Source: Paracoccaceae bacterium (GTDB lineage: Bacteria; Pseudomonadota; Alphaproteobacteria; Rhodobacterales; Rhodobacteraceae). From it: a DNA stretch of 64,000 nucleotides. The stretch is taken from assembly GCA_017510335.1 (NCBI GenBank), contig JAFWNM010000037.1, forward strand, positions 1 to 64,000, read 5' to 3'. Positions 53,659-61,714 of this stretch are shown here, piece after piece (positions within the stretch are counted from its first letter, which is position 1; each line of letters opens with the position of its first letter). The translations under genes and the position numbers were made by a program. Below the pieces are notes generated by a model. It saw nothing but the letters and a program-made list of their open reading frames with translations. It had not been told where the DNA came from and did not search any database.

Positions 53659-54384
53659 ATGCCGCCACTTGGACCAAGGCCAGACACACTTTTGGAAACC
53701 CAGCCATTGGGCAGCCAATTGCTGATGATCCTGCGCGGAAGAATCATCCGGGGCGAATTGCTGCCCGGAACGCGCCTGTCCGAAGCCGGGTTGGCCGCAG
53801 AACTGGGTGTCAGCCGCCAACCCATCCGCGAAGCATTCATAAAGCTGGCCGATGAAGGGCTGTTGGAAATCCGCCCCCAGCGCGCAACAATCGTGCCGAA
53901 GATATCCACCCAGATGGTGGAAGACGCGCGCTTCGTGCGCGAAGCCATCGAGGCAGATGTGATTCGCCTTGCCGCGCGCGATTTCGATGCCGGACGCATC
54001 ACGCAGCTGGATGATTTGCTTGTGGCACAGAACCGCGCCTCGGATGTGCAGGGGTTTATCGAACTGGATGACCGGTTCCACCGCCTGCTGGCCGAAGGTG
54101 TCGGGCGCGTCCACGCCTGGACCGTGATCGAAGCCCTGAAGGCACAGCTGGACAGGGTGCGCTACCTGAGTTTGCAGCAGTTCCCCAAGGCAAAGCTGGT
54201 CGAGCAGCATGCCGCCGTGGTGGACGCCATCCGCGCCCGCGACCCCAACGCCGCCGAAACGGCGATGCGCCAGCATCTGCGCGAAATCATCAGCGACCTG
54301 CCGAAAATCGCGTCCGAACGCGCAGAATTTTTCGACACAAAAACCCACGCGTCAATAGGCGCGCCAACAGCGACAGGAGGATAG
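53659..54384 (+). CDS. GntR/FCD-type transcriptional regulator
   Basis: 241 residues: an N-terminal winged helix (LSEAGLAAELGVSRQPIREAFIKLADEGLL) and a helical FCD domain with metal-ligand residues (DDRFHRLLAEG; RQHLREI). Likely repressor of the adjacent TRAP genes and of divergent uxuA, by position. The ATG at 53659 follows AGGGAG; an ATG ten codons upstream is also open. It is 1 bp from dctP, so co-transcribed. Confidence 0.88.
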   Translation: MPPLGPRPDTLLETQPLGSQLLMILRGRIIRGELLPGTRLSEAGLAAELGVSRQPIREAFIKLADEGLLEIRPQRATIVPKISTQMVEDARFVREAIEADVIRLAARDFDAGRITQLDDLLVAQNRASDVQGFIELDDRFHRLLAEGVGRVHAWTVIEALKAQLDRVRYLSLQQFPKAKLVEQHAAVVDAIRARDPNAAETAMRQHLREIISDLPKIASERAEFFDTKTHASIGAPTATGG

Positions 54385-54385
54385 T

Positions 54386-55378
54386 ATGTTGGACTTTGCC
54401 TGGACTGGAAAGATGACCACAGCCACGCTTGCAGCCGGCGTTGCCCTTTGGGGGACAACGGCGCCTGGTCAGGATTTCACACTGAATATCAACACTGCAT
54501 TATCCACATCAGACCCGCTTTATGCAGGATTGGAGGCCCTGCAGGAAAACATCGCGCAAGCGTCCGGCGGGCGTATGGAAATCGTGCTTTACCCGAATTC
54601 GCAGCTTGGCCCGGATGAAGATGTGCTGGAACAGGCACGGGCTGGCGCACCTGTGGCGGTGGTTGTGGATGGCGGGCGACTGGCTGTGTGGCAGCCCGAA
54701 TTCGGTGTGCTTGGGGCACCCTATCTGGCATCGGGCTATGACGGCATCCGCAAGGTTGTCACATCCGATATGTTCGAAGGCTGGGTGCAGGCCTTGGCCG
54801 ACAATGCCGATTTGCAGGTGCTAAGCTTCAACTGGTGGCAGGGCGAGCGGCACATGCTGACGCAGCGCCCCATCGCCACCCCAGCCGATCTGGCAGGGAT
54901 TCGCGTGCGCACCCCCGGCGCGCCCGTCTGGACCGGCACTGTCACGGCCATGGGGGCCACGCCCACCCCCCTGCCTTGGGGCGAGGTGTATTCCGCGCTG
55001 TCGGCCAATGTCATCGATGGGGCCGAGGCACAGTTTCCCGCCATTCTGGGCGCAAACCTGCACGAGGTGGTGAGCCATATCACCAAGACATCGCATATCA
55101 ACCTGATCACGGGCCTTGTGACATCCGGCCCCTGGTTCGCCAGCCTGCCAGAGGATTTGCAAGCTATCCTGCGCGAGGAATCTTTGCGCGCTGGCGATAT
55201 CGCATCCTACGGAACCCGCGATTCCCTGGAGGAGATCGAGGCCGCGCTGGTCGCAGCAGGTGTCAGCGTGGACGAAGTGGACCTGACCCCGTTTCAGGAC
55301 GCGACCGCGGTTGTCTATGACAACCTTGGATACGGCGAATTGCGCGATGTGCTGCGCGACATGGCTGCCGCAGACTGA
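54386..55378 (+). CDS. TRAP transporter solute-binding protein (DctP type)
   Basis: 330-residue periplasmic DctP-family protein with an N-terminal hydrophobic export region (MTTATLAAGVALWGTTAPGQ) and the arginine region that holds carboxylates (ATPADLAGIRVRTPGAPVW). It follows the GntR gene and AGGAGGA. With the uxuA neighbour, a uronate or related sugar acid ligand is likely (inference). Confidence 0.92.
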   Translation: MLDFAWTGKMTTATLAAGVALWGTTAPGQDFTLNINTALSTSDPLYAGLEALQENIAQASGGRMEIVLYPNSQLGPDEDVLEQARAGAPVAVVVDGGRLAVWQPEFGVLGAPYLASGYDGIRKVVTSDMFEGWVQALADNADLQVLSFNWWQGERHMLTQRPIATPADLAGIRVRTPGAPVWTGTVTAMGATPTPLPWGEVYSALSANVIDGAEAQFPAILGANLHEVVSHITKTSHINLITGLVTSGPWFASLPEDLQAILREESLRAGDIASYGTRDSLEEIEAALVAAGVSVDEVDLTPFQDATAVVYDNLGYGELRDVLRDMAAAD

Positions 55379-55403
55379 CACCCGTTGCATGGGCACGCGA
55401 AGC

Positions 55404-55434
55404 GGGTTTGCCGCCTGAACCGGGCGGCAAACCC
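55404..55434 (+). promoter_or_regulatory. Perfect 12-bp hairpin after dctP
   Basis: GGGTTTGCCGCC (55404-55415) pairs exactly with GGCGGCAAACCC (55423-55434) around a 7-base loop, 26 bp after the dctP stop. No U-tract follows, so it more likely protects the dctP transcript or attenuates read-through into dctQM than terminates fully. Confidence 0.7.
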
Positions 55435-55508
55435 CAAAACAGCAGGGCCGGCACGCGGAAGGGTGATCCGCGCAGCCGCCGCGCGCCCCGGGCGCGAAGC
55501 TGTTGACC

Positions 55509-55532
55509 ATGGGGGCCACATAAAGCCCCCAT
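55509..55532 (+). promoter_or_regulatory. Second hairpin in the dctP-dctQ gap
   Basis: ATGGGGGC (55509-55516) pairs with GCCCCCAT (55525-55532) around CACATAAA. It lies 41 bp before the dctQ start, downstream of the 12-bp hairpin; together they fill the only long gap in this operon. Confidence 0.6.
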
Positions 55533-55573
55533 CGCGGCGTCATATCTGTTCAAGAAAAAAAAGGGGGGGGCGC

Positions 55574-56071
55574 ATGCCGGAATTTTACAACAAGGCCGAA
55601 TTCGCGGTCGGCATGACGATTCTGGCCGCGATAACCGGGCTGGTTTTCAGTGCGGCAGTGATGCGTTTTTTCGGCAAACCCCTGATCTGGTCCGTTGACC
55701 TTGCGCAGCTGTTGTTCATATGGCTGTGCTTTCTGGGGGCCACGCGCGCCTTGCGCAAACGCGGGCATCTGGGAATTGATCTTCTGGTGCGCTATCTGCC
55801 CCACCGCCCGCGCCTGTGGCTGGAAACGGCTATTGCCGTTGTGTCGCTGGTTTTCCTTGGGGCGCTGATTTTCTATGGCATCCGCCTGACAATGGCCAAT
55901 CTTGCGCGTCAGTTCGGCGACAGCGGGCTAAGTTATGCATGGGTGACAGGGGCTGTGCCTTTTGGGTCGGCCATGCTGGCCGTATCGCTTCTGGCCAATC
56001 TGAACGAAGCGTGGCGAACCCCCGGCAGCCTGATCTTCACACGCACGCCAAAGGAAGCCCCCACAACATGA
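55574..56071 (+). CDS. TRAP transporter small permease (DctQ)
   Basis: 165-residue protein with four membrane helices (WSVDLAQLLFIWLCFLGATRALRKRGHLGIDLL is the family core). The ATG at 55574 (MPEFYNKAEFAVG) follows a homopolymeric A8-G8 tract that acts as its ribosome binding site. The stop overlaps dctM by 4 bp. Confidence 0.92.
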   Translation: MPEFYNKAEFAVGMTILAAITGLVFSAAVMRFFGKPLIWSVDLAQLLFIWLCFLGATRALRKRGHLGIDLLVRYLPHRPRLWLETAIAVVSLVFLGALIFYGIRLTMANLARQFGDSGLSYAWVTGAVPFGSAMLAVSLLANLNEAWRTPGSLIFTRTPKEAPTT

Positions 56072-57348
56072 CCCCGATCGCGCTTGTATTTCTGGTCTTG
56101 ATGCTGATCGGTGCCCCGGTGGCATTGGCCATTGGCATGGCAGGATTCACGTTTTTCCTGAATTCCCCGATTATGCCCATGTCCATCGGGGTGCAGAAGA
56201 TTGCCGCAGTCAGCCAAAGCTTTCCACTGCTGGCGGTGCCGTTTTTCGTACTGGCGGGGCATTTGATGAATGCAAGCGACATTACCGAACGGTTGTTCCG
56301 CTTCGCGCGCATTTCCGTCAGCTGGATGAGTGGCGGGCTGGCGCAAGTGTCCATCCTGCTGTCAACGCTGATGGGCGGGGTCAGTGGCTCGGCTGTTGCC
56401 GATGCCGCCATGCAAAGCCGCGTTGTCGGCCCGCAAATGCTGGCGCAGGGATATGGGCGTGGCTATACAGCAGCGGTAATTGCGCTAAGTTCGCTGATCA
56501 CTGCGACGATCCCCCCTTCTATCGGATTGATCCTGTATGGGTTCGTCGGGCAGGTGTCCATTGGCAGGCTGTTCATGGCCGGCATTGTGCCGGGGCTGTT
56601 GATGATGGCCTTGATGATGTGTGCCGCAGCCCTTGTCGCGCGCCGTCGCGGGTATGGCGCCGCCCCTGCCGAGGCCACAGGCGCACGCGCCCTTGCCCGC
56701 GCGGCATGGGATGCGAAATGGGCGCTGCTGTTTCCGGTGCTGTTGATGCTGGCCATCCGTGGCGGGGTTTTCACCCCGTCCGAGGTAGGGGCTTTTGCCG
56801 TGGTTTATGCAATTGCCATCGGCACGCTGGGCCACCGGGTGCTGACATGGGAAAAGCTCAAGCGCGCCTTTGGCGATGCGTTATCGGATATCGGAATGAT
56901 CATGCTGATCATCCTGATGTCGGGGATGCTGGGCTTTGCCATCATTTTCTTGCGATTGCCGCAAGAAGTGTCGGGTTTCTTGCTGAACGGGCTTTCGAAC
57001 CCTGTCGCGGTCATCACGGTGGTTTTGCTTGGATTGTTCATCGCGGGGCTGATCATCGAAAGCACGATTCTGGTTTTGTTGCTCACACCGATCCTTGTGC
57101 CTGTCGTCCAAAGCGTGGGTGTGGACCCTGTGCATTTCGGCATTCTTATGATGACGATTGTTACGCTGGGATCGATGACGCCCCCGGTCGGGGTTGCGAT
57201 GTATACGGTCTGTTCGCTGCTGAACACCCCGCTGGAAGATTACATACGCGACAGCCTGCCCTTTCTGGCCTGTGTTCTTGTGCTGATCATCATTCTTGTG
57301 GCCTTTCCGGGGCTGGTCCTGTTCCTGCCGAACCTGATGTTCGGCTGA
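56068..57348 (+). CDS. TRAP transporter large permease (DctM)
   Basis: 426-residue permease with about twelve helices and family segments FPLLAVPFFVLAGHLMNASD, LSTLMGGVSGSAVADAAMQ and IPPSIGLILYGFVGQVS. It forms the transport channel with DctQ and is fed by DctP. It ends before repeat copy C and converges with the SDR gene. Confidence 0.93.
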   Translation: MTPIALVFLVLMLIGAPVALAIGMAGFTFFLNSPIMPMSIGVQKIAAVSQSFPLLAVPFFVLAGHLMNASDITERLFRFARISVSWMSGGLAQVSILLSTLMGGVSGSAVADAAMQSRVVGPQMLAQGYGRGYTAAVIALSSLITATIPPSIGLILYGFVGQVSIGRLFMAGIVPGLLMMALMMCAAALVARRRGYGAAPAEATGARALARAAWDAKWALLFPVLLMLAIRGGVFTPSEVGAFAVVYAIAIGTLGHRVLTWEKLKRAFGDALSDIGMIMLIILMSGMLGFAIIFLRLPQEVSGFLLNGLSNPVAVITVVLLGLFIAGLIIESTILVLLLTPILVPVVQSVGVDPVHFGILMMTIVTLGSMTPPVGVAMYTVCSLLNTPLEDYIRDSLPFLACVLVLIIILVAFPGLVLFLPNLMFG

Positions 57349-57418
57349 CAGCCGCAGGCCCAAAGGGACCGGCGCCGGTTTCATATTTGCACACGCGTAT
57401 CGGGCTTTTGGCAATGTC

Positions 57419-57649
57419 GGGCCTGAAAGGGACTATCGCACTTGGCTTGAGTCCGCGCACTCGGCGGGCCGGGGTCTGCCGATCCGGCGTTATAGGGGAA
57501 GCGCTTTATCCAGGCGGTATAATCCTGGCTTCAAAGGCTTGGCACAGCTTCAGGTCATCGGCAGGCCGCGGGACGGCCCGCCGATGGTGCGGCGGCCTGC
57601 GGCCTTGATTCCGCACCGGGGCATTCCGCCAGACGTCCCCTTCAGGCCC
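57419..57649 (+). repeat. Dispersed palindromic repeat, copy C (most complete)
   Basis: 231 bp with the best-preserved inverted ends (GGCCTGAAAGGGACT at left, AGACGTCCCCTTCAGGCCC at right). The left arm (CGCACTCGGCGGGCCGGGGTCTGCCGAT) pairs imperfectly with the right arm (ATCGGCAGGCCGCGGGACGG CCCGCCGATGGTGCGG), around about 70 bp that includes a CCAGG/CCTGG mini-hairpin (57511-57529). It lies between the convergent DctM and SDR genes, in a 347-bp gap with nothing else recognisable. Confidence 0.88.
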
Positions 57650-57695
57650 AAATGCGCCCCCTCAGGCACAGGTTTCACCCCAACCGCATCAGGCA

Positions 57696-58586
57696 TCAGC
57701 GCCCCAGAACATCCCGCCAGTCATGTTGCGGATTGAACCCCAACAGCGCTTTTGCCTTGGCGTTGGAATAGAATGTCTCCTGCTCGTCCATCTGGCGCGT
57801 CAAGGGCACATCCGCATAATATTCGGCAATCAGATCCGATGTGCTGGTCGCCACAGAATGGGTGTCATTTGACACATTGAAAACCTGATATCCCAGCCCG
57901 TCAACTTGCACGCACCGCTCCACCATATGCCCCAGATCGCGCGCGTCGATATAGGCAAAGAAATTGCGCCGCCGAAGCGACGGGTTTTGCATATAGTCGG
58001 GGAATTGCGCGGCGTAGTCTTCCGGCTCGATCACGTTATTGATGCGCAAACCGTAGATATCTGCACCACTTCTGCGCTGGAAACACTGCGCTGTCGCTTC
58101 GTTGACCACCTTGGACATGGCATAGCTGTCTTCAGGAACAGTGGGGTGGTTTTCATCCAGCGGCAGGTAGTCGGGCTTGCGTTCGCCATCCGCAAAGCAC
58201 ACGCCATAAGTCGTTTCCGAGGATGCGAACACGATCTTGCACACGCCAAGCTTCAACGCGGCATCAATGACATTATAGGTGCCCAGCGTATTCACGCGGA
58301 AACATTCATTATCGCTTTTCAACAAGATACGCGGGACGGCTGCGAAATGGACGACAGCATCGAAACGAGGCACACCTGTGCCCGGGTCCAGTTCGTCAAA
58401 CCCGGCATAGCTGGACATGACGTCAAACATCTGCCCCGCATCGGTAATATCGGCAATGCGGTTATCCACACCCGCCAGCGCCAGCGGCGCAAGATCCACG
58501 TTCAGCACGCGGTGGCCCTGTTGCAGCAAATAGGCTATTGCGTGGCGCCCTGCCTTGCCAGCACCCCCAGTGAACAGAATACGCAT
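57696..58586 (-). CDS. NAD(P)-dependent SDR/epimerase-dehydratase family protein
   Basis: 296-residue extended SDR. N-terminal Rossmann motif TGGAGKAGRHAIAYLL, catalytic Ser in SSETTYG and the Tyr-x3-Lys pair (SYAMSKV) are intact. Related SDRs include uronate dehydrogenase and sugar epimerases. It is the last gene of a minus-strand operon after the Gfo/Idh/MocA gene (24-bp gap). Its role in the sulfoquinovose-like cluster, or in uronate use, is an open question. Confidence 0.85.
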   Translation of the reverse strand: MRILFTGGAGKAGRHAIAYLLQQGHRVLNVDLAPLALAGVDNRIADITDAGQMFDVMSSYAGFDELDPGTGVPRFDAVVHFAAVPRILLKSDNECFRVNTLGTYNVIDAALKLGVCKIVFASSETTYGVCFADGERKPDYLPLDENHPTVPEDSYAMSKVVNEATAQCFQRRSGADIYGLRINNVIEPEDYAAQFPDYMQNPSLRRRNFFAYIDARDLGHMVERCVQVDGLGYQVFNVSNDTHSVATSTSDLIAEYYADVPLTRQMDEQETFYSNAKAKALLGFNPQHDWRDVLGR

Positions 58587-58610
58587 GGCCGCTTCCTTCT
58601 TATGTGACTG

Positions 58611-59741
58611 TCACGCAGTGTCAGGTGCCGGGGCGCTGGTGTCAATGCGTCCGTCAGCGTGCAGCCGCACAGCCTGCCCTGTCAGCGCGGAATGCTGCGC
58701 GGCCAACCCCATCTGGACGGCCCACAGACCATCCGACAAGGTGACATCGACCTTGCCGCGCCCGCGCACCACATCGGCAAAGCGGGCATGCTGGTAGAAG
58801 GTTGATCCATTGTGGTCCCCTGCTTCCAGAAGCGCGGGGTCAACGGGAACAGCCATCTGGCGTGGTCCTTTGGGGCTGCGCGGGCTGACGATCAGCTGCG
58901 GGACGGGCGGCGCCCCCAGATGCGGCGGCCAGAACCGCCCCGGACCGGGCACAAGGCATTCGATGCGTGCATCGGGACCGACGGCAGTGATCTCTTCCTG
59001 GTAGCGCGCCCCTTCCGCGAACATGCACAATTCCAACATTGCCCGCGCGCCACGCGCAAAATCCACAATCACATAGGCATTGTCCCAAATGTCTGGCTGC
59101 ACGCCGTCATAGCGTTCCTCCAGATGGTTCACATCCTGCCCGCCCGACGCCATGATGCGAACCGGGTTATCATTCATAATCAACCGCATAAGGTCAAAAA
59201 AGTGACAGCATTTTTCAACCAGCGTGCCGCCGGTGTTGCGGTTGAAGCGATTCCAGTCGCCAATTTTCGGCAGAAAGGGAAAGCGGTGTTCGCGGATGCT
59301 GAGCATCTTTATACCGCCAGTCACCTGTTGGGCCTGTTGCACAAATTCTGCAACAGGCGGCATATAGCGGTATTCCATCGCAACCCAAAGCGGCGCGCCA
59401 TAGTCCAGCGCCAGCAACGTGTCGAAATGCGCAGGGTCCGTGAAGACAGGCTTTTCCACCAGCAGCGGCAGCGGGCGGTTGGCCGCGATCTGCGCCATCT
59501 GGGTGACGTGCAGGTGGTTCGGGCTGGCGATCAGCAGCGCATCCAGCGTGTCCGTGGCAAGCAGGCTGTCGATTGTGTCGTGAAACTGCGCCATGGGGGC
59601 CAGTGCCTGCGCTTGCGCGCGCATGCCCGCGTCGGGTTCAAAAATCGCGGCGACCTGTGCCCCGTCGATCAGGGCGATATTGCGCAAGTGTTCCTGCCCC
59701 ATCATGCCGCAGCCGATGATGCCGTATCGTATTTTTTCCAA
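58611..59741 (-). CDS. Gfo/Idh/MocA family protein
   Basis: 376 residues: an NAD(P)-binding Rossmann domain (RYGIIGCGMMGQEHLRNIALIDG) with the EKP motif (LLVEKPVF), and a C-terminal catalytic domain (GTLVEKCCHFFDLMRLI with the usual His). The family contains sugar oxidoreductases and also NAD-dependent glycosidases (GH109 and, for sulfoquinovosides, GH188). It sits between the GntR/UTRA regulator (11-bp gap) and the SDR. Given the Smo-like genes next door, a sulfoquinovoside-processing role is plausible but unproven. Confidence 0.85.
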   Translation of the reverse strand: MEKIRYGIIGCGMMGQEHLRNIALIDGAQVAAIFEPDAGMRAQAQALAPMAQFHDTIDSLLATDTLDALLIASPNHLHVTQMAQIAANRPLPLLVEKPVFTDPAHFDTLLALDYGAPLWVAMEYRYMPPVAEFVQQAQQVTGGIKMLSIREHRFPFLPKIGDWNRFNRNTGGTLVEKCCHFFDLMRLIMNDNPVRIMASGGQDVNHLEERYDGVQPDIWDNAYVIVDFARGARAMLELCMFAEGARYQEEITAVGPDARIECLVPGPGRFWPPHLGAPPVPQLIVSPRSPKGPRQMAVPVDPALLEAGDHNGSTFYQHARFADVVRGRGKVDVTLSDGLWAVQMGLAAQHSALTGQAVRLHADGRIDTSAPAPDTA

Positions 59742-59752
59742 CGCAGATGTCC

Positions 59753-60454
59753 TTATTTCAGTCTGACAGTGTAGCGAACGCGCACCGGGTCATACCATGT
59801 CCAGGACGCTTCAACGGGTGTGCCCTGGTGGCTGTGGCTGATGCGGGTGATCATGGGCAGGGGCGTGCCCGGCGGGTGGGGGAATTCCGCAGGCGCCCAG
59901 TCGGGAACCGGCCCTTGGCCCACGCTGTCCACTGCACGCGCGATGCGCAGGTTCAACCGCGTGCGGTAGAAATAATACAACGATTCTGACAATTCCGGCA
60001 CTGACAGCGTGGCGGCCTGACCTGCATCAAGCCAAATCTCCTCGACTGCGGCGACGATACCGGACAGGAAGCGCAACCGCCGGATACGGTGACCATGACT
60101 GTGGGGGCCGAAATCAGGCAATGCAGGGTCTTTGGGCAAGCGGTCAACCGACAGCACGCGCGCCTTGGGCAACCCGCCCCCGCAGGCCAGTTCCAGCCGC
60201 AAGAACGCATAGACCGAGTCTGTCTCGGCCCGCGCGCGGATGTAATTGCCAGACCCCTGCACGCGTTCCAGAAGGTGTTTTTCCTGCAACGCCGCAAGCG
60301 CCTTGCGCAGGGTGCCCACGGAAATTCCATGCGCGGCCGCCATATGGCGTTCGGGGGGCAGACGTTCCCCATCGACCAGCCGGCCCGCAGCAATATCGCG
60401 GATCAGAAGTTCTGCTATCTGCATGTGAAGCGGCAGTGATCCAGTATCAGACAT
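59753..60454 (-). CDS. GntR-family regulator with UTRA domain
   Basis: 233 residues: a winged helix (LPPERHMAAAHGISVGTLRKALAALQEKHLLERVQGSGNYI) and a C-terminal UTRA ligand domain (about 75-230). HutC-subfamily members sense sugars, sugar phosphates or amino acids. It is divergent from the SmoC-like gene (102-bp gap) and heads the minus-strand operon, so it probably controls both directions. Confidence 0.9.
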   Translation of the reverse strand: MSDTGSLPLHMQIAELLIRDIAAGRLVDGERLPPERHMAAAHGISVGTLRKALAALQEKHLLERVQGSGNYIRARAETDSVYAFLRLELACGGGLPKARVLSVDRLPKDPALPDFGPHSHGHRIRRLRFLSGIVAAVEEIWLDAGQAATLSVPELSESLYYFYRTRLNLRIARAVDSVGQGPVPDWAPAEFPHPPGTPLPMITRISHSHQGTPVEASWTWYDPVRVRYTVRLK

Positions 60455-60474
60455 AGCCCCCCCCTCTGGCCGCT

Positions 60475-60511
60475 GAAAATAAAATTGATACTCTATTGAT
60501 TTACTATTTTC
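60475..60511. promoter_or_regulatory. Candidate operator between the divergent operons
   Basis: Inverted repeat GAAAATA (60475-60481)/TATTTTC (60505-60511) with a 23-bp spacer holding two ATTGAT direct repeats (60484-60489 and 60495-60500). It lies in the A+T-rich centre of the GntR/SmoC-like gap, so it is a candidate site for the UTRA regulator and overlaps the likely promoters. Confidence 0.4.
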
Positions 60512-60556
60512 GACCTGCTAGCAAGTCCAAAAGATACATGTGGGATGGAGATTTTC

Positions 60557-61714
60557 ATGAGCATCGTGCCCGTCACTTCGGCCGATCTGGATGGCGCAGA
60601 GGTAAGCTGGTTCGCGGCGCTGTGTTCGGATGATTACGAATTCCTGGGCGTGCCGGACGGGCGCTTGCGGTCAAGCTGGGCGCATTGTTCCAGCATTGTC
60701 AAAACGGCCGAACGCAACGGGTTTCGCAACATCTTGTGCCCGTCCAGTTTTCAGGTCGGACAGGACACGCTGTCTTTCGTGGCGGGCTGCGCGCCCATCA
60801 CCGAACATATCAATTTTCTGGCCGCAATCCGCTGCGGGGAAATGCAGCCTGTCATGCTGGCGCGCACTGTGGCGACACTGGATCATATGTTGCAGGGGCG
60901 TTTGACCCTGAATGTCATTTCGTCGGATTTCCCCGGCGAAGTTGCCGAAAGTGCGTATCGCTACAAGCGCAGCCATGAAGTGGTCGAAATCCTGCGGCAG
61001 GCATGGACACGCGAGCATATTGAGTATTCCGGCGAGATTTATCAGATCAGCAAGTTGAATGCCGATCCTGCGCGCCCCTATCAGCAATACGGCGGTCCGC
61101 TTTTGTATTTTGGCGGCTATTCCCCCGATGCGCTGGAACTGTGCGGGGCGCATTGCGATGTCTACCTGATGTGGCCCGAACCCAAAGAGGTTCTTGCCCA
61201 GCGCATGCGCGATGTTCACGCCCGCGCACAGGCCCATGGCCGCACGCTGGATTACGGGCTGCGCGTGCATGTCATCGTGCGCGACACCGAGGCCGAGGCG
61301 CGGGATTATGCCGAACATATCGCCAGCAAGCTGGATGACGAATACGGCAAGCTGATCCGCGAGCGCGCGCATGACAGCATCAGCCTGGGTGTGGCGCATC
61401 AGGCCCGCGCGCGCGAACTGGCCGACAAGTTCGGCTACGCGGAACCCAACCTGTGGACAGGCGTGGGGCGCGCGCGGTCCGGCTGCGGTGCCGCGCTGGT
61501 GGGGTCGGTGGATCAGGTCCTGAGCAAGCTGGAAGACTACCGCGCCATGGGCATCCGCGCCTTCATCCTGTCAGGATACCCCCATCATGACGAAGCCGAC
61601 ATTTTCGGCCAGAAGGTTATGCCGCATCTGAAAACCGTGTCACTGCCGCATGAATATGGCCGCGTGCCCGCCCAGACCCCTGCAACCCCCCTTGGAACCG
61701 GAGAGCGTCGCTGA
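60557..61714 (+). CDS. LLM-class flavin-dependent monooxygenase, SmoC-like (probable sulfoquinovose monooxygenase)
   Basis: 385-residue bacterial-luciferase-like enzyme of the SsuD branch, which uses FMNH2 and O2 to cleave C-S bonds of sulfonates with release of sulfite. Family segments: YQVGQDTLSFVAG-like FQVGQDTLSFVAGCAPIT, ARTVATLDHMLQGRLTLNVISSD, LLYFGGYSPDALELCG, GYPHHDEADIFG. The immediate neighbours, an aldo/keto reductase and a flavin reductase, reproduce the Smo trio, so sulfoquinovose is the best substrate guess, ahead of simple alkanesulfonates. The ATG at 60557 follows GGAG; an ATG 12 bases upstream is also possible. Confidence 0.82.
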   Translation: MSIVPVTSADLDGAEVSWFAALCSDDYEFLGVPDGRLRSSWAHCSSIVKTAERNGFRNILCPSSFQVGQDTLSFVAGCAPITEHINFLAAIRCGEMQPVMLARTVATLDHMLQGRLTLNVISSDFPGEVAESAYRYKRSHEVVEILRQAWTREHIEYSGEIYQISKLNADPARPYQQYGGPLLYFGGYSPDALELCGAHCDVYLMWPEPKEVLAQRMRDVHARAQAHGRTLDYGLRVHVIVRDTEAEARDYAEHIASKLDDEYGKLIRERAHDSISLGVAHQARARELADKFGYAEPNLWTGVGRARSGCGAALVGSVDQVLSKLEDYRAMGIRAFILSGYPHHDEADIFGQKVMPHLKTVSLPHEYGRVPAQTPATPLGTGERR

